From assembly GCF_034313845.1 (NCBI RefSeq), contig NZ_JAVIWN010000004.1: a stretch of DNA of 64,000 nt, one strand, 5' to 3'. Shown one piece after another: positions 51,558-59,347 of the stretch; position 1 is the first letter of the stretch, and every line of letters starts with the position of its first letter. This DNA comes from Actimicrobium sp034313845 (lineage in GTDB: Bacteria; Pseudomonadota; Gammaproteobacteria; Burkholderiales; Burkholderiaceae_D). The notes under the pieces are model-generated. The model made no database searches and had not been told where the DNA came from. It saw only the letters and a program-made list of their open reading frames with translations. The position numbers and the translations under genes are program-made.

Positions 51558-51634
51558 TGGTCTGCCCTACTGGAATCGAACCAGTAACCTATGCCTTAGA
51601 AGGGCATTGCTCTATCCAGTTGAGCTAAGGGCAG
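51558..51634 (-). tRNA. tRNA-Arg (anticodon TCT)
   Basis: A complete cloverleaf on the minus strand. The acceptor arms are CTGCCCT and AGGGCAG, the D arm contains AGCTCAACTGGATAGAGC, the anticodon stem ATGCC/GGCAT holds loop CTTCTAA with anticodon TCT, and the T arm contains GGTTCGATTCC. CCA is encoded. It reads AGA/AGG codons (AGA mainly). Confidence 0.95.
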
Positions 51635-51733
51635 ATGGAAATAGACAGGATGGATGTGTGCGGCAAGTGCTTCGCTTCGGACGCTGCACTGACTGCAACT
51701 TGCATGCGCCAATGAGCTTACCGTAAACGAAAA

Positions 51734-51763
51734 AAAGCGGGTTGTCGTTAAACAACCCGCTTT
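51734..51763 (-). terminator. Terminator of tRNA-Pro
   Basis: Twelve-base arms AAAGCGGGTTGT and ACAACCCGCTTT around a short loop. On the minus strand the stem runs into seven T residues. It lies eight bases after the tRNA-Pro CCA. Confidence 0.9.
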
Positions 51764-51770
51764 ATATTTC

Positions 51771-51847
51771 TGGTCGGAGTACAAGGATTCGAACCTTGGA
51801 CCCCCTGGTCCCAAACCAGGTGCGCTACCGGGCTGCGCTACACTCCG
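51771..51847 (-). tRNA. tRNA-Pro (anticodon TGG)
   Basis: A complete cloverleaf on the minus strand. The acceptor stem begins CGGAGTG, the D arm contains AGCGCAGCCCGGTAGCGC, the anticodon stem CCTGG/CCAGG has loop TTTGGGA with anticodon TGG, and the T arm contains AGGTTCGAATCCTT. CCA is encoded. Its terminator follows at once, so it is transcribed independently of tRNA-Arg. Confidence 0.96.
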
Positions 51848-51940
51848 ATAGACAGAATCATAGCGGGCGAGCCTCTTTTGGTCAATGGTTTGACCGCTTA
51901 AATTTGCAGTCGGGATGTCCATGGCATTTTTTTAGCCTGC

Positions 51941-52636
51941 TCAGTCCCGGCTGGCATCGAGCATATAACCGACACTTCGCACGGTCTTGATATAGCTCGC
52001 GGCGACACCAAGCGATTTTCGCAAACGCATGATGTGCACATCGACGGTCCGTTCTTCGAGGAAGGCTTCATCACCCCACACTTTGTCGAGCAATTGGGCG
52101 CGTGAAAATACCCGCTCGGGATGCGCCACCATAAATTTAAGCAACCGGAATTCAGACTGATCCAGCTTCACCACCGCATCCGCGACCGTCACCAGATGAC
52201 GACCTGAGTCGATCACGATCAGCCCGCACACGTCCACCAGACGCGCTACCTCGGGGCGAGAACTGCGCAGCAGGGAGTGGATACGCGCAATCAGCTCACG
52301 CGGAGAAAAAGGCTTCGTTATGTAATCATCGGCCCCAGCATTCAAACCACAAATCTTGTCTTCATCCATCCCGTTTGCTGTCAGCAGAATGACTGGCAAT
52401 GTCGATGTGGTCGCACTGCGGCGCCACTCCTTGAGTAACTCCAGACCTGAGCCATCCGGCAACATCCAGTCCAGCAAAACCAGTTCCGGACATTGGACGG
52501 CAATGGCTGCGCGGGCATCCTGAACAGTGGCGACGTTGTGTGACGAAAAACCGGCATCGGCCAGCGTAAATTGCAATAGCTCGGCAATACCCGGCTCATC
52601 TTCGACGAGCAGGATTTGGTAGCGGGGATTATCCAT
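51941..52636 (-). CDS. PhoB-like OmpR-family response regulator
   Basis: A 231-residue regulator. The receiver domain (about 6-120) has acidic residues in VEDEP, the phospho-acceptor Asp in LVLLDWMLPDGSG (about residue 54) and Lys in DDYITKPFSP. The winged-helix domain (about 135-228) ends TVRSVGYMLD. Sequence features (LDWMLP, FSPRELIARI, HPERVFSRAQLLDKVWG) are close to PhoB, the phosphate regulator. No phoR, pst or phoU genes are next to it: glmM is upstream and tRNA-Pro follows, so it is an orphan here and may not be the cell's main PhoB. Confidence 0.85.
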   Translation of the reverse strand: MDNPRYQILLVEDEPGIAELLQFTLADAGFSSHNVATVQDARAAIAVQCPELVLLDWMLPDGSGLELLKEWRRSATTSTLPVILLTANGMDEDKICGLNAGADDYITKPFSPRELIARIHSLLRSSRPEVARLVDVCGLIVIDSGRHLVTVADAVVKLDQSEFRLLKFMVAHPERVFSRAQLLDKVWGDEAFLEERTVDVHIMRLRKSLGVAASYIKTVRSVGYMLDASRD

Positions 52637-52752
52637 TCTCTCCTGGCATGCGTGGCCGTAGCCTTGAGTGACTAACGTGTCGACGAGGATCTGACATCAG
52701 GGCGATTGCGACTGGCAAATCCTGGTTCGCCCATCACCCGTCTCGACCCGGA

Positions 52753-54086
52753 TCAGGCCGGCATCACCTTGTCGGCAATCCTGCGCGCCATCCCTTCCGC
52801 CAGGGCGGCAGTCTTCGCTTCGACCATCACTCGAATTAGCGGTTCGGTTCCGGATGCTCTAATGAGCACACGACCGACATCACCCAACTCGTCCTCGACG
52901 GCGTCTTTTTCAGCCACCATCGCGACACTGTTGAGCCAGTTAAATCCGGAGGCAACACGGACGTTGATCAATGACTGCGGATACATCGCAATATCTTCGG
53001 TGCACTGCGCCAGCGTCTTGTTACTGCGTTTAAGGGCTGACAACACTTGCAATGCAGAGACGATACCGTCGCCTGTGGTGTGCTTGTCGAGAAACAGCAG
53101 ATGGCCCGAGCCCTCGCCACCCAATGTCCAGCCGCGTTCCTGCAAGACTTCAAGTACGTAGCGGTCACCAACCTTGGCGCGGACGAACTCAACCCCAAGC
53201 TCGCGGAACGCGACTTCGAGTGCCATGTTGGTCATGAGCGTACCAACCACACCAGGCACTTCCTGAGTCAGCATGCGGTCCCTGGTCATGACATACAACA
53301 GCTCGTCGCCGTTATAGATCCGTCCATTGGCATCGACCATGACCAGACGGTCCGCATCACCATCCAGTGCAATCCCGAGGTCCGCACGATGGGAACGCAC
53401 CGCCTGCGACAACGCCTCGGGTGAGGTTGCACCTACCTTGTCGTTGATATTGATACCGTTGGGCTGATTGCCAATCGCAATGACTTCCGCACCGAGTTCA
53501 TGCAACACATGCGGGGCAATGTGGTACGCCGCGCCATGGGCGCAGTCGACGACAATCGTCATGCCCCGCAAATCCATCGCGTTCGGAAATGTGCTTTTGC
53601 AAAATTCGATGTAGCGCCCTCGGGCATCATCAAGGCGCTGTGCCTTGCCGAGCTTCTCGGAAGAGACACAACCAAGCGGCAACTCAAGTTGCGCTTCGAT
53701 GGCTTCTTCGACCGCATCGGGCAGCTTGTTGCCTTGGGACGAAAAAACTTGATGCCATTGTCATAGTACGGATTATGTGACGCCGAGATCACCACGCCGG
53801 CAGAGAGTCGCAAAGCGCGTGTCAGGTAAGCCACTGCCGGTGTCGGTACGGGCCCGGCAAGCATCACGTCGACTCCTGCCGCTGCAAACCCGGCTTGCAG
53901 TGCGGCTTCCAGCATGTAACCGGAAATCCGCGTGTCCTTGCCAATCAGTACTGTCGGCTTACCGCTATCCGAGGCAGTCAACACTTTGCCCGCAGCATAT
54001 CCAAGTCGCATGACAAACTCGGGCGTGATCGGTGACTGGCCAACCTTGCCGCGCACACCGTCGGTGCCAAAATATTTACGTCCCAT
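52753..54086 (-). CDS. glmM: Phosphoglucosamine mutase GlmM, frame broken by one base
   Basis: The two parts together encode GlmM (444 residues expected; E. coli 445). The N-terminal part (54086 to about 53742) carries DGVRGKVG and the active-site serine loop GVVISASHNPYYDNGIKFF. The C-terminal part begins again near 53740 in the next frame, with the metal-binding DGDADR and RASGTEPLIRV. The shift lies at a run of six A (53742-53747, T on the coding strand). One extra T restores FFSSQGNKLPDAVEEAI, the normal sequence. GlmM makes glucosamine-1-phosphate for the cell wall and is essential, so an error in the sequence or slippage is more likely than true loss. Confidence 0.92.
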
Positions 54087-54110
54087 CGTTATCCTTTGTA
54101 ATCACTTCTA

Positions 54111-54950
54111 TTAAGTCGCTGCGCGCCAGACTTTCAAGGCGTCGATGGTTTCTGCGACATCATGTACACGCAACATCGCCGCGCCATTCGCCGCAGCAAC
54201 CAGCGCGGCAGCCAGGCTACCGGCCAAACGCTGCTCGACTGGCCGACCGGTAATACTGCCCAACATCGATTTGCGAGACATCCCTGCCAACAGCGGCAGG
54301 CCCAGGCTCGCGGCAATTGGCCGAATATGTTTCAGCAAGGCGAGATTATGCTCCAGCGTTTTGCCGAAACCAAATCCCGGATCAATACTCAGTCGCTTGC
54401 GCTCGATTCCACAGGCCTCCATACAGGCGATTCGCTCACGCAAAAAATCGGTGACCTCTTGCACGACATCCTGATAAGTCGGATCTTGTTGCATGCGTTG
54501 CGGATCGTTCGCCATGTGCATGATACAAAGTGCACAGTCACTATCCTTGACAGCAGTCAATGCGGCTCGATCACTGAACCCGGAAATGTCATTAATCATG
54601 TCGGCTCCTGCGGCAAGGGCTTCAACCATTACCACCGGTTTGTACGTGTCGATCGACAACGGCTTGCCACAATCACGCAAGGCAAACACGACAGGCAAAA
54701 TGCGACGCAATTCTTCGTCTACAGGTAAGGGTGTGGCACCCGGGCGGGTCGACTCTCCGCCAATGTCAATGATGTCGACGCCCGCCTCGATCATTTGCTC
54801 GGCGCGAAAAATAGCTGCTTCAAGGGAGTGGAAACGGCCTCCATCGGAAAAAGAATCAGGCGTGACATTCAGGACGCCCATGATCAGCGGCATCCCTCCT
54901 TCTGTTAGCGAGAAGCGGTAACGACCGCAGTGGAACATCGTTGCATTCAT
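54111..54950 (-). CDS. folP: Dihydropteroate synthase
   Basis: A 279-residue TIM-barrel enzyme for folate synthesis. Motifs: IMGVLNVTPDSFSDGGRF (about 20-37), DIIDIGGESTRPGATP (about 58-73), INDISGF (about 123-129) and the C-terminal SRKSMLGSITGRP. It joins 6-hydroxymethyl-dihydropterin diphosphate and p-aminobenzoate and is the target of sulfonamides. I start at ATG 54950 rather than 13 codons earlier. It is between ftsH and glmM, the usual betaproteobacterial order. Confidence 0.95.
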   Translation of the reverse strand: MNATMFHCGRYRFSLTEGGMPLIMGVLNVTPDSFSDGGRFHSLEAAIFRAEQMIEAGVDIIDIGGESTRPGATPLPVDEELRRILPVVFALRDCGKPLSIDTYKPVVMVEALAAGADMINDISGFSDRAALTAVKDSDCALCIMHMANDPQRMQQDPTYQDVVQEVTDFLRERIACMEACGIERKRLSIDPGFGFGKTLEHNLALLKHIRPIAASLGLPLLAGMSRKSMLGSITGRPVEQRLAGSLAAALVAAANGAAMLRVHDVAETIDALKVWRAAT

Positions 54951-54967
54951 AATTTCAGACGAAATAA

Positions 54968-54993
54968 AAGGGTGAGGATTGCTCCTCACCCTT
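54968..54993 (-). terminator. Terminator between ftsH and folP
   Basis: Eleven-base arms AAGGGTGAGGA and TCCTCACCCTT around a four-base loop, followed by TTTTATTTC on the minus strand. It starts about 21 bases after the ftsH stop, so folP needs read-through or its own promoter. Confidence 0.85.
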
Positions 54994-55013
54994 GTTGGCT
55001 ATCAACGGATAAC

Positions 55014-56903
55014 TTAGGCTGGTGCGGTGGCTGTTGGCGTCACATCACCACCGGTAGGACCATCCGAAGTCTGGCGACGTGGTGGCACGCCAGCTTTTGG
55101 CAGTCGTGGCTCGCGACCTTCCATGATGTCGTTGATCTGGTCTGCGTCAATGGTTTCCCACTCAAGCAGAGTCTTTGCCATCAGTTCGACTTTTTCACGA
55201 TTCTCTTCAAGCAAGCGTCGCGACAGGGCGTACTGACCATCGAGAATACTGCGGATCTCAAGATCGACTTTTTGCTGCGTCGCTTCCGACACGGTCTTCG
55301 CCGACATCCGGCCGAAATAGGCATCCTGCTCGGTATCTTCGTAGACCATCGTTCCAAGGCTTTCCGACATACCGTAGCGCGTCACCATCGCACGAGCCAG
55401 TTTGGTGGCACGCTCGAAGTCATTTGATGCACCTGTTGACATCTGGTGCATGAAAATTTCTTCTGCGATACGACCGCCAAACAGAATCGCAATCTCTTCG
55501 AGCATCTTGTCTTTGTACAAGTTGACGCGGTCATGTTCCGGCAACTGCCACGTCAGGCCCAGCGCAAATCCACGCGGCATGATCGTAACTTTGTGCACCG
55601 GATCAGCTTTCGGCAGCAACTTGGCAACGACGGCATGACCCGATTCATGGAACGCGGTATTGCGGCGTTCTTCCTCGCGCATCACGGCAGACTTGCGCTC
55701 CGGACCCATCACGATCTTGTCCTTCGCATCTTCAAAGTCCTGCATTTCGACCAGACGCTTGTTACGGCGTGCAGCGAACAGCGCTGCCTCATTGACCAGG
55801 TTAGCCAGATCGGCCCCCGAAAAACCAGGCGTTCCACGGGCAAGGATGTCGGCCTTGACATCCGGTCCGATCGGCACTTTACGCATGTGCACATACAAGA
55901 TCTGCTCACGACCACGAATGTCCGGCAAGCCGACAACTACCTGACGGTCGAAACGACCTGGACGCAGCAGCGCTTTGTCGAGGACATCCGCACGGTTGGT
56001 CGCTGCAATGACGATCACGCCGGCGTTTGCCTCGAAGCCATCCATCTCGACGAGTAACTGGTTCAGCGTCTGTTCGCGCTCATCGTTACCGCCGCCCATA
56101 CCGGCACCGCGATGGCGACCAACAGCGTCAATCTCATCGATAAAAATGATACATGGCGATTGTTTTTTTGCGTTCTCGAACATGTCACGAACACGTGAAG
56201 CACCGACACCGACAAACATTTCGACGAAATCGGAACCTGAAATCGTGAAGAACGGGACTTTTGCTTCACCAGCAATTGCCCGTGCCAGCAGCGTTTTACC
56301 AGTACCCGGAGGACCAACCATCAGCACGCCACGAGGTATCCGGCCACCGAGTTTTTGAAACTTGGTCGGATCGCGAAGGAAGTCGACAATTTCCTGAACC
56401 TCTTCCTTTGCCTCATCGCAACCAGCGACATCGGCAAACGTGACGGCGTTTGTCGTCTCATCCAGTTGTCGCGCCTTGGACTTGCCGAACGAGAATGCCC
56501 CGCCCTTGCCTCCGCCTTGCATCTGACGCATGAAGAATACCCAGACACCGATGAGCAGCAGCATCGGGAACCAAGAGATGAAAATCTGCGAAAGGAACGA
56601 CTGTTCTTCAGGCTGCTTGACATCAAACTTGACGCCGTTGTTCACCAGATCACCGATCAGACCGCGATCGAGATAGGTTATTGCTGTCCTGATTTTTTTC
56701 CCATCCGTAGTCGTCGCCGTCAGGGTGCGATCTTCAATGGTGGCGTCTTTAATACGCTTGGATTTCACCTCATCCAGAAAATCTGAATACGGCACAACTG
56801 TTGCACCGCCTGAAGCCGTGCGACTGTCGAACTGTTTGAACACCATGAAAAGCACCATGGCGATGACGACCCAGATGGCGGCCTTGGAAAACATATTATT
56901 CAC
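55014..56903 (-). CDS. ftsH: ATP-dependent zinc metalloprotease FtsH
   Basis: A 629-residue membrane protease. Two N-terminal helices (about 5-23 and 103-122) flank the periplasmic segment. The AAA+ domain has GPPGTGKT (about 195-202), IIFIDEIDAVGRHRG (about 247-261) and the SRH region. The protease domain has the zinc site HESGH (about 418-422). It degrades misfolded and regulatory proteins including LpxC in relatives. It lies downstream of rlmE and is probably cotranscribed with it. Confidence 0.97.
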   Translation of the reverse strand: MNNMFSKAAIWVVIAMVLFMVFKQFDSRTASGGATVVPYSDFLDEVKSKRIKDATIEDRTLTATTTDGKKIRTAITYLDRGLIGDLVNNGVKFDVKQPEEQSFLSQIFISWFPMLLLIGVWVFFMRQMQGGGKGGAFSFGKSKARQLDETTNAVTFADVAGCDEAKEEVQEIVDFLRDPTKFQKLGGRIPRGVLMVGPPGTGKTLLARAIAGEAKVPFFTISGSDFVEMFVGVGASRVRDMFENAKKQSPCIIFIDEIDAVGRHRGAGMGGGNDEREQTLNQLLVEMDGFEANAGVIVIAATNRADVLDKALLRPGRFDRQVVVGLPDIRGREQILYVHMRKVPIGPDVKADILARGTPGFSGADLANLVNEAALFAARRNKRLVEMQDFEDAKDKIVMGPERKSAVMREEERRNTAFHESGHAVVAKLLPKADPVHKVTIMPRGFALGLTWQLPEHDRVNLYKDKMLEEIAILFGGRIAEEIFMHQMSTGASNDFERATKLARAMVTRYGMSESLGTMVYEDTEQDAYFGRMSAKTVSEATQQKVDLEIRSILDGQYALSRRLLEENREKVELMAKTLLEWETIDADQINDIMEGREPRLPKAGVPPRRQTSDGPTGGDVTPTATAPA

Positions 56904-57011
56904 TAGAACTCCTTGGACGCGCGTAGCGCCATATGCCTGATGTACAGATTTTATTCTACCCGTAATAAAGAGTACCCACTACGCACGACATTGGGATAAA
57001 GCCCTTCAAAA

Positions 57012-57683
57012 TCAAGGGTCCAATGGCAACTTTTGTAATGAAACTGGATTTTTTACACCTTTGCCAAGTAAAAAGATTTCCGATGATTTGTCTTTACTTG
57101 CTTTGGGCTTCTTGGGAGACACCGTTTTGAATTCGCTGCGGAATTTCTCAACTATCTGACTATACCCTGATCCGTTAAAACATTTGACGAGCAAGGCGCC
57201 GGAAGGTTTCAGGTGCGCTTGAGAAAACTCGATGGCCAAATCAATGATGTGCTCCATCCGCGCTGCGTCAGCACTTGCAATGCCGGACAGATTAGGTGCC
57301 ATGTCAGACAGCACGACATCGACCTTACGACCAGCCAGAATAACTTCAAGCTGTCGCAGTACCTTGTGATCCCGGAAGTCACCAAGAATGAAGTGAACAT
57401 CGGCAATGGGTTCCATCGGCAGCATGTCAAGACCGATGATAATCCCGTCGATACCGCCACCGGCCTTGCCGGATAATTTGTTACGCACGTACTGCGACCA
57501 GCTGCCCGGCGTCGAACCAAGGTCGACAATAATCTGACCGGCCTTGATGAGCTTGTCGCCTTCATCGATTTCCTTGAGTTTGTAGACAGCGCGGGCCCGG
57601 TAGCCTTCTTTCTGCGCCAGCTTGACATACGGATCATTGATGTGATCGTGTAGCCAGTTTTTGTTTAATTTGTTCTTTGCCAT
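57012..57683 (-). CDS. rlmE: 23S rRNA 2'-O-ribose U2552 methyltransferase RlmE (FtsJ)
   Basis: A 223-residue methyltransferase: RARAVYKLKEIDEGDKLI (about 28-45), SAM site IVDLGSTPGSWSQYV (about 52-66) and the K-D-K-E catalytic residues of the RrmJ family (Asp in LSDMAPNLSG, Lys in LVKCFNGSGY). It methylates U2552 in mature 23S rRNA; expression is often heat-induced. It is divergent from yhbY with only 32 bases between the starts. Confidence 0.95.
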   Translation of the reverse strand: MAKNKLNKNWLHDHINDPYVKLAQKEGYRARAVYKLKEIDEGDKLIKAGQIIVDLGSTPGSWSQYVRNKLSGKAGGGIDGIIIGLDMLPMEPIADVHFILGDFRDHKVLRQLEVILAGRKVDVVLSDMAPNLSGIASADAARMEHIIDLAIEFSQAHLKPSGALLVKCFNGSGYSQIVEKFRSEFKTVSPKKPKASKDKSSEIFLLGKGVKNPVSLQKLPLDP

Positions 57684-57715
57684 TCGCGTAGAATACTGCT
57701 TTTAAGGGATTTTTT

Positions 57716-58192
57716 ATGTTGAAACTCACACCATCGGAGCGTAGTGCGCTTCGTGCCGAAGCGCATGCGCTAAATCCGATTGTCATCATCGGTGAGGCGG
57801 GACTAACTGAACCGGTACTCAAAGAAATTGACAGTGGCCTTGATGCGCATGGTCTGATCAAGGTCCGCGTTTTTGGCGATGATCGCGAAGCGCGCATCGG
57901 CATGTATGAGACGATTTGCGACAAACTCGGTGCCGCGCCCGTACAGCATATCGGGAAACTCCTGGTGATGTATCGCGCTAAAAAAGAAGCCGTCAAGGAA
58001 TTGCGCAATGATGGAAAAAAAGGTCGTGGCATGCGCGAAGTTACCATCGTCAAGCCAAGCCCGAGTGGTACCAAGCGTCCATCGGTCACCAAGGTCATGG
58101 TCAAGGGCAATGAGCGTGTCACGCAAGGCGGCTCCATCAAACGTGCCAAGCCTCGTCAAACCAGCGCCAAGAAATCGTCGCTCGGTCAGTAA
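57716..58192 (+). CDS. yhbY: YhbY / CRS1-YhbY-domain RNA-binding protein
   Basis: A 158-residue protein. The CRM domain (about 1-97) begins LTPSERSALRAEAHALNPIVIIGEAGLT and includes the GXXG-type loop of the fold; it binds pre-50S ribosomal particles in E. coli. The last 60 residues are basic and disordered-looking (KKGRGMREVT, KPRQTSAKKSS), an extension absent from the 97-residue E. coli protein. The gene is divergent from rlmE, another ribosome-maturation gene. Confidence 0.92.
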   Translation: MLKLTPSERSALRAEAHALNPIVIIGEAGLTEPVLKEIDSGLDAHGLIKVRVFGDDREARIGMYETICDKLGAAPVQHIGKLLVMYRAKKEAVKELRNDGKKGRGMREVTIVKPSPSGTKRPSVTKVMVKGNERVTQGGSIKRAKPRQTSAKKSSLGQ

Positions 58193-58243
58193 CTATTACA
58201 GCGGACGGGTTGGCCTGAGTACTCCAGTCCCCCGTCATCTGTA

Positions 58244-58302
58244 TTAAGTTGTCGTATTAAGTTGTCGTATTAAGTTGTCGTATTAAGTTGACGTACTAAG
58301 TT
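58244..58302. repeat. 13-bp tandem repeat after yhbY
   Basis: TTAAGTTGTCGTA occurs three times exactly (58244-58282), once with one change (TTAAGTTGACGTA, 58283-58295) and in part (CTAAGTT) to 58302. The array is between the convergent yhbY and DUF4149 genes; its last partial copy supplies the DUF4149 stop codon. Copy number may vary between strains. Confidence 0.9.
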
Positions 58303-58757
58303 TTCGCCTCGGACTGGTCATTCTTCAAGACCAATATAATCCCCGCTATGCTCTGTATCAGATACAGGCCGCTCGCAACGCCATGCAGCATGCCGAATTG
58401 CATGCGCGCCTCTGCGGAAAACACGCCGCCCGGTGCTGCTTCACGCAACGCGGCCATCATCGGTTGCAAACCAAAATAACCGGTCACCGTACATCCGAAC
58501 ATGATTGCAGTCAGTCTGAACATCCACGTGCGCGCACGCGATGCAACGACGGTTCCGGCAGTCAGGGCAAAGAGCAGCAAGGCCATCGCCACCGACAGCC
58601 ATGCTTCGACCCGAAATAATTTTCCGGCAATGGTCCCCGCCAGGGTGCGGTCTGCCAGTGTCATGAATAAGGTCGGCGCAACCAGGTAGCCGATCGTCAA
58701 GAGACTACCGACCCACAGGACAATGACCAGCAAACGCAAACGCGTGGCAATCATCAT
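58296..58757 (-). CDS. DUF4149 family membrane protein
   Basis: A 153-residue protein with four hydrophobic helices (about 5-27, 47-70, 77-97, 121-143). It matches DUF4149 (TMEM205-like) with LWVGSLLTIGYLVAPTLFMTL in pieces. No function is known. It follows greA by three bases, so carA-carB-greA-DUF4149 may form one transcription unit with internal promoters. The stop codon lies in a tandem repeat array. Confidence 0.85.
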   Translation of the reverse strand: MMIATRLRLLVIVLWVGSLLTIGYLVAPTLFMTLADRTLAGTIAGKLFRVEAWLSVAMALLLFALTAGTVVASRARTWMFRLTAIMFGCTVTGYFGLQPMMAALREAAPGGVFSAEARMQFGMLHGVASGLYLIQSIAGIILVLKNDQSEAKT

Positions 58758-58760
58758 CGG

Positions 58761-59237
58761 TTAGACGTAACGCACTTCCAGCACTTCGTATTCACGCACA
58801 CCGGCAGGTGCCTGCACACCAACCACGTCACCAGCAAATTTGCCAATTAATGCGCGTGCGATCGGGGAGGTAACAGATACTTTCGAGAGCTTGAGATCCG
58901 CTTCATCGATACCAACGATCTGATACGTCACCTTGGCACCTGTTTCAAGGTCTTCCAGATGCACCGTCGAACCGAACACGATTCGGCCATCGGCATCCAG
59001 TGTCAACGGGTCAATAATCTGCGAAGAACCCAGCTTGCCTTCGAGGTCGGAAATACGACCTTCAATAAAACTCTGTCGCTCCTTCGCCGCATCGTACTCG
59101 GCATTTTCCGACAGGTCGCCTTGGGCGCGCGCTTCGGAAATGGCATTGATGATGGAGGGGCGTTCTTTGGTTTTCAGGCGATGCAATTCTTCTTTCAGAA
59201 GTTGCGCGCCAAATTTTGTAATGGGTACGGTACTCAT
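58761..59237 (-). CDS. greA: Transcription elongation factor GreA
   Basis: A 158-residue Gre factor: MSTVPITKFGAQLLKEELHRLK opening (in pieces), acidic loop at the coiled-coil tip (SEARAQGDLSENAEYDAAKERQ, about 31-52) and the C-terminal FKBP-like domain with SPIARALIGK. It releases stalled RNA polymerase. It is downstream of carB and upstream of DUF4149, its usual place; greB is a separate gene at 35.4 kb. Confidence 0.96.
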   Translation of the reverse strand: MSTVPITKFGAQLLKEELHRLKTKERPSIINAISEARAQGDLSENAEYDAAKERQSFIEGRISDLEGKLGSSQIIDPLTLDADGRIVFGSTVHLEDLETGAKVTYQIVGIDEADLKLSKVSVTSPIARALIGKFAGDVVGVQAPAGVREYEVLEVRYV

Positions 59238-59266
59238 AAGTCTCTTTTTTAATCAGTTAAAAATTA

Positions 59267-59316
59267 CAGAGGCCACAAACGGGCCCGGAAAATCCGTGCG
59301 CCTTCTGTGACCTCTG
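59267..59316 (-). terminator. Hairpin between carB and greA
   Basis: Arms CAGAGGCCACA and TGTGACCTCTG pair with one non-Watson-Crick position and an inner stem. On the minus strand it is followed by TAATTTTTAAC. It begins about 32 bases after the carB stop and probably reduces read-through into greA. Confidence 0.75.
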
Positions 59317-59347
59317 GAATGGTGTTCAGGTCGTTCCTGCAGCAGCC

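Noticed and set aside
53742..53747. Programmed frameshift in glmM as an established fact
   Set aside because: A six-base run is short for slippage and lacks a stimulatory structure I can see; a sequence error is the simpler reading, so it is kept only as a question.
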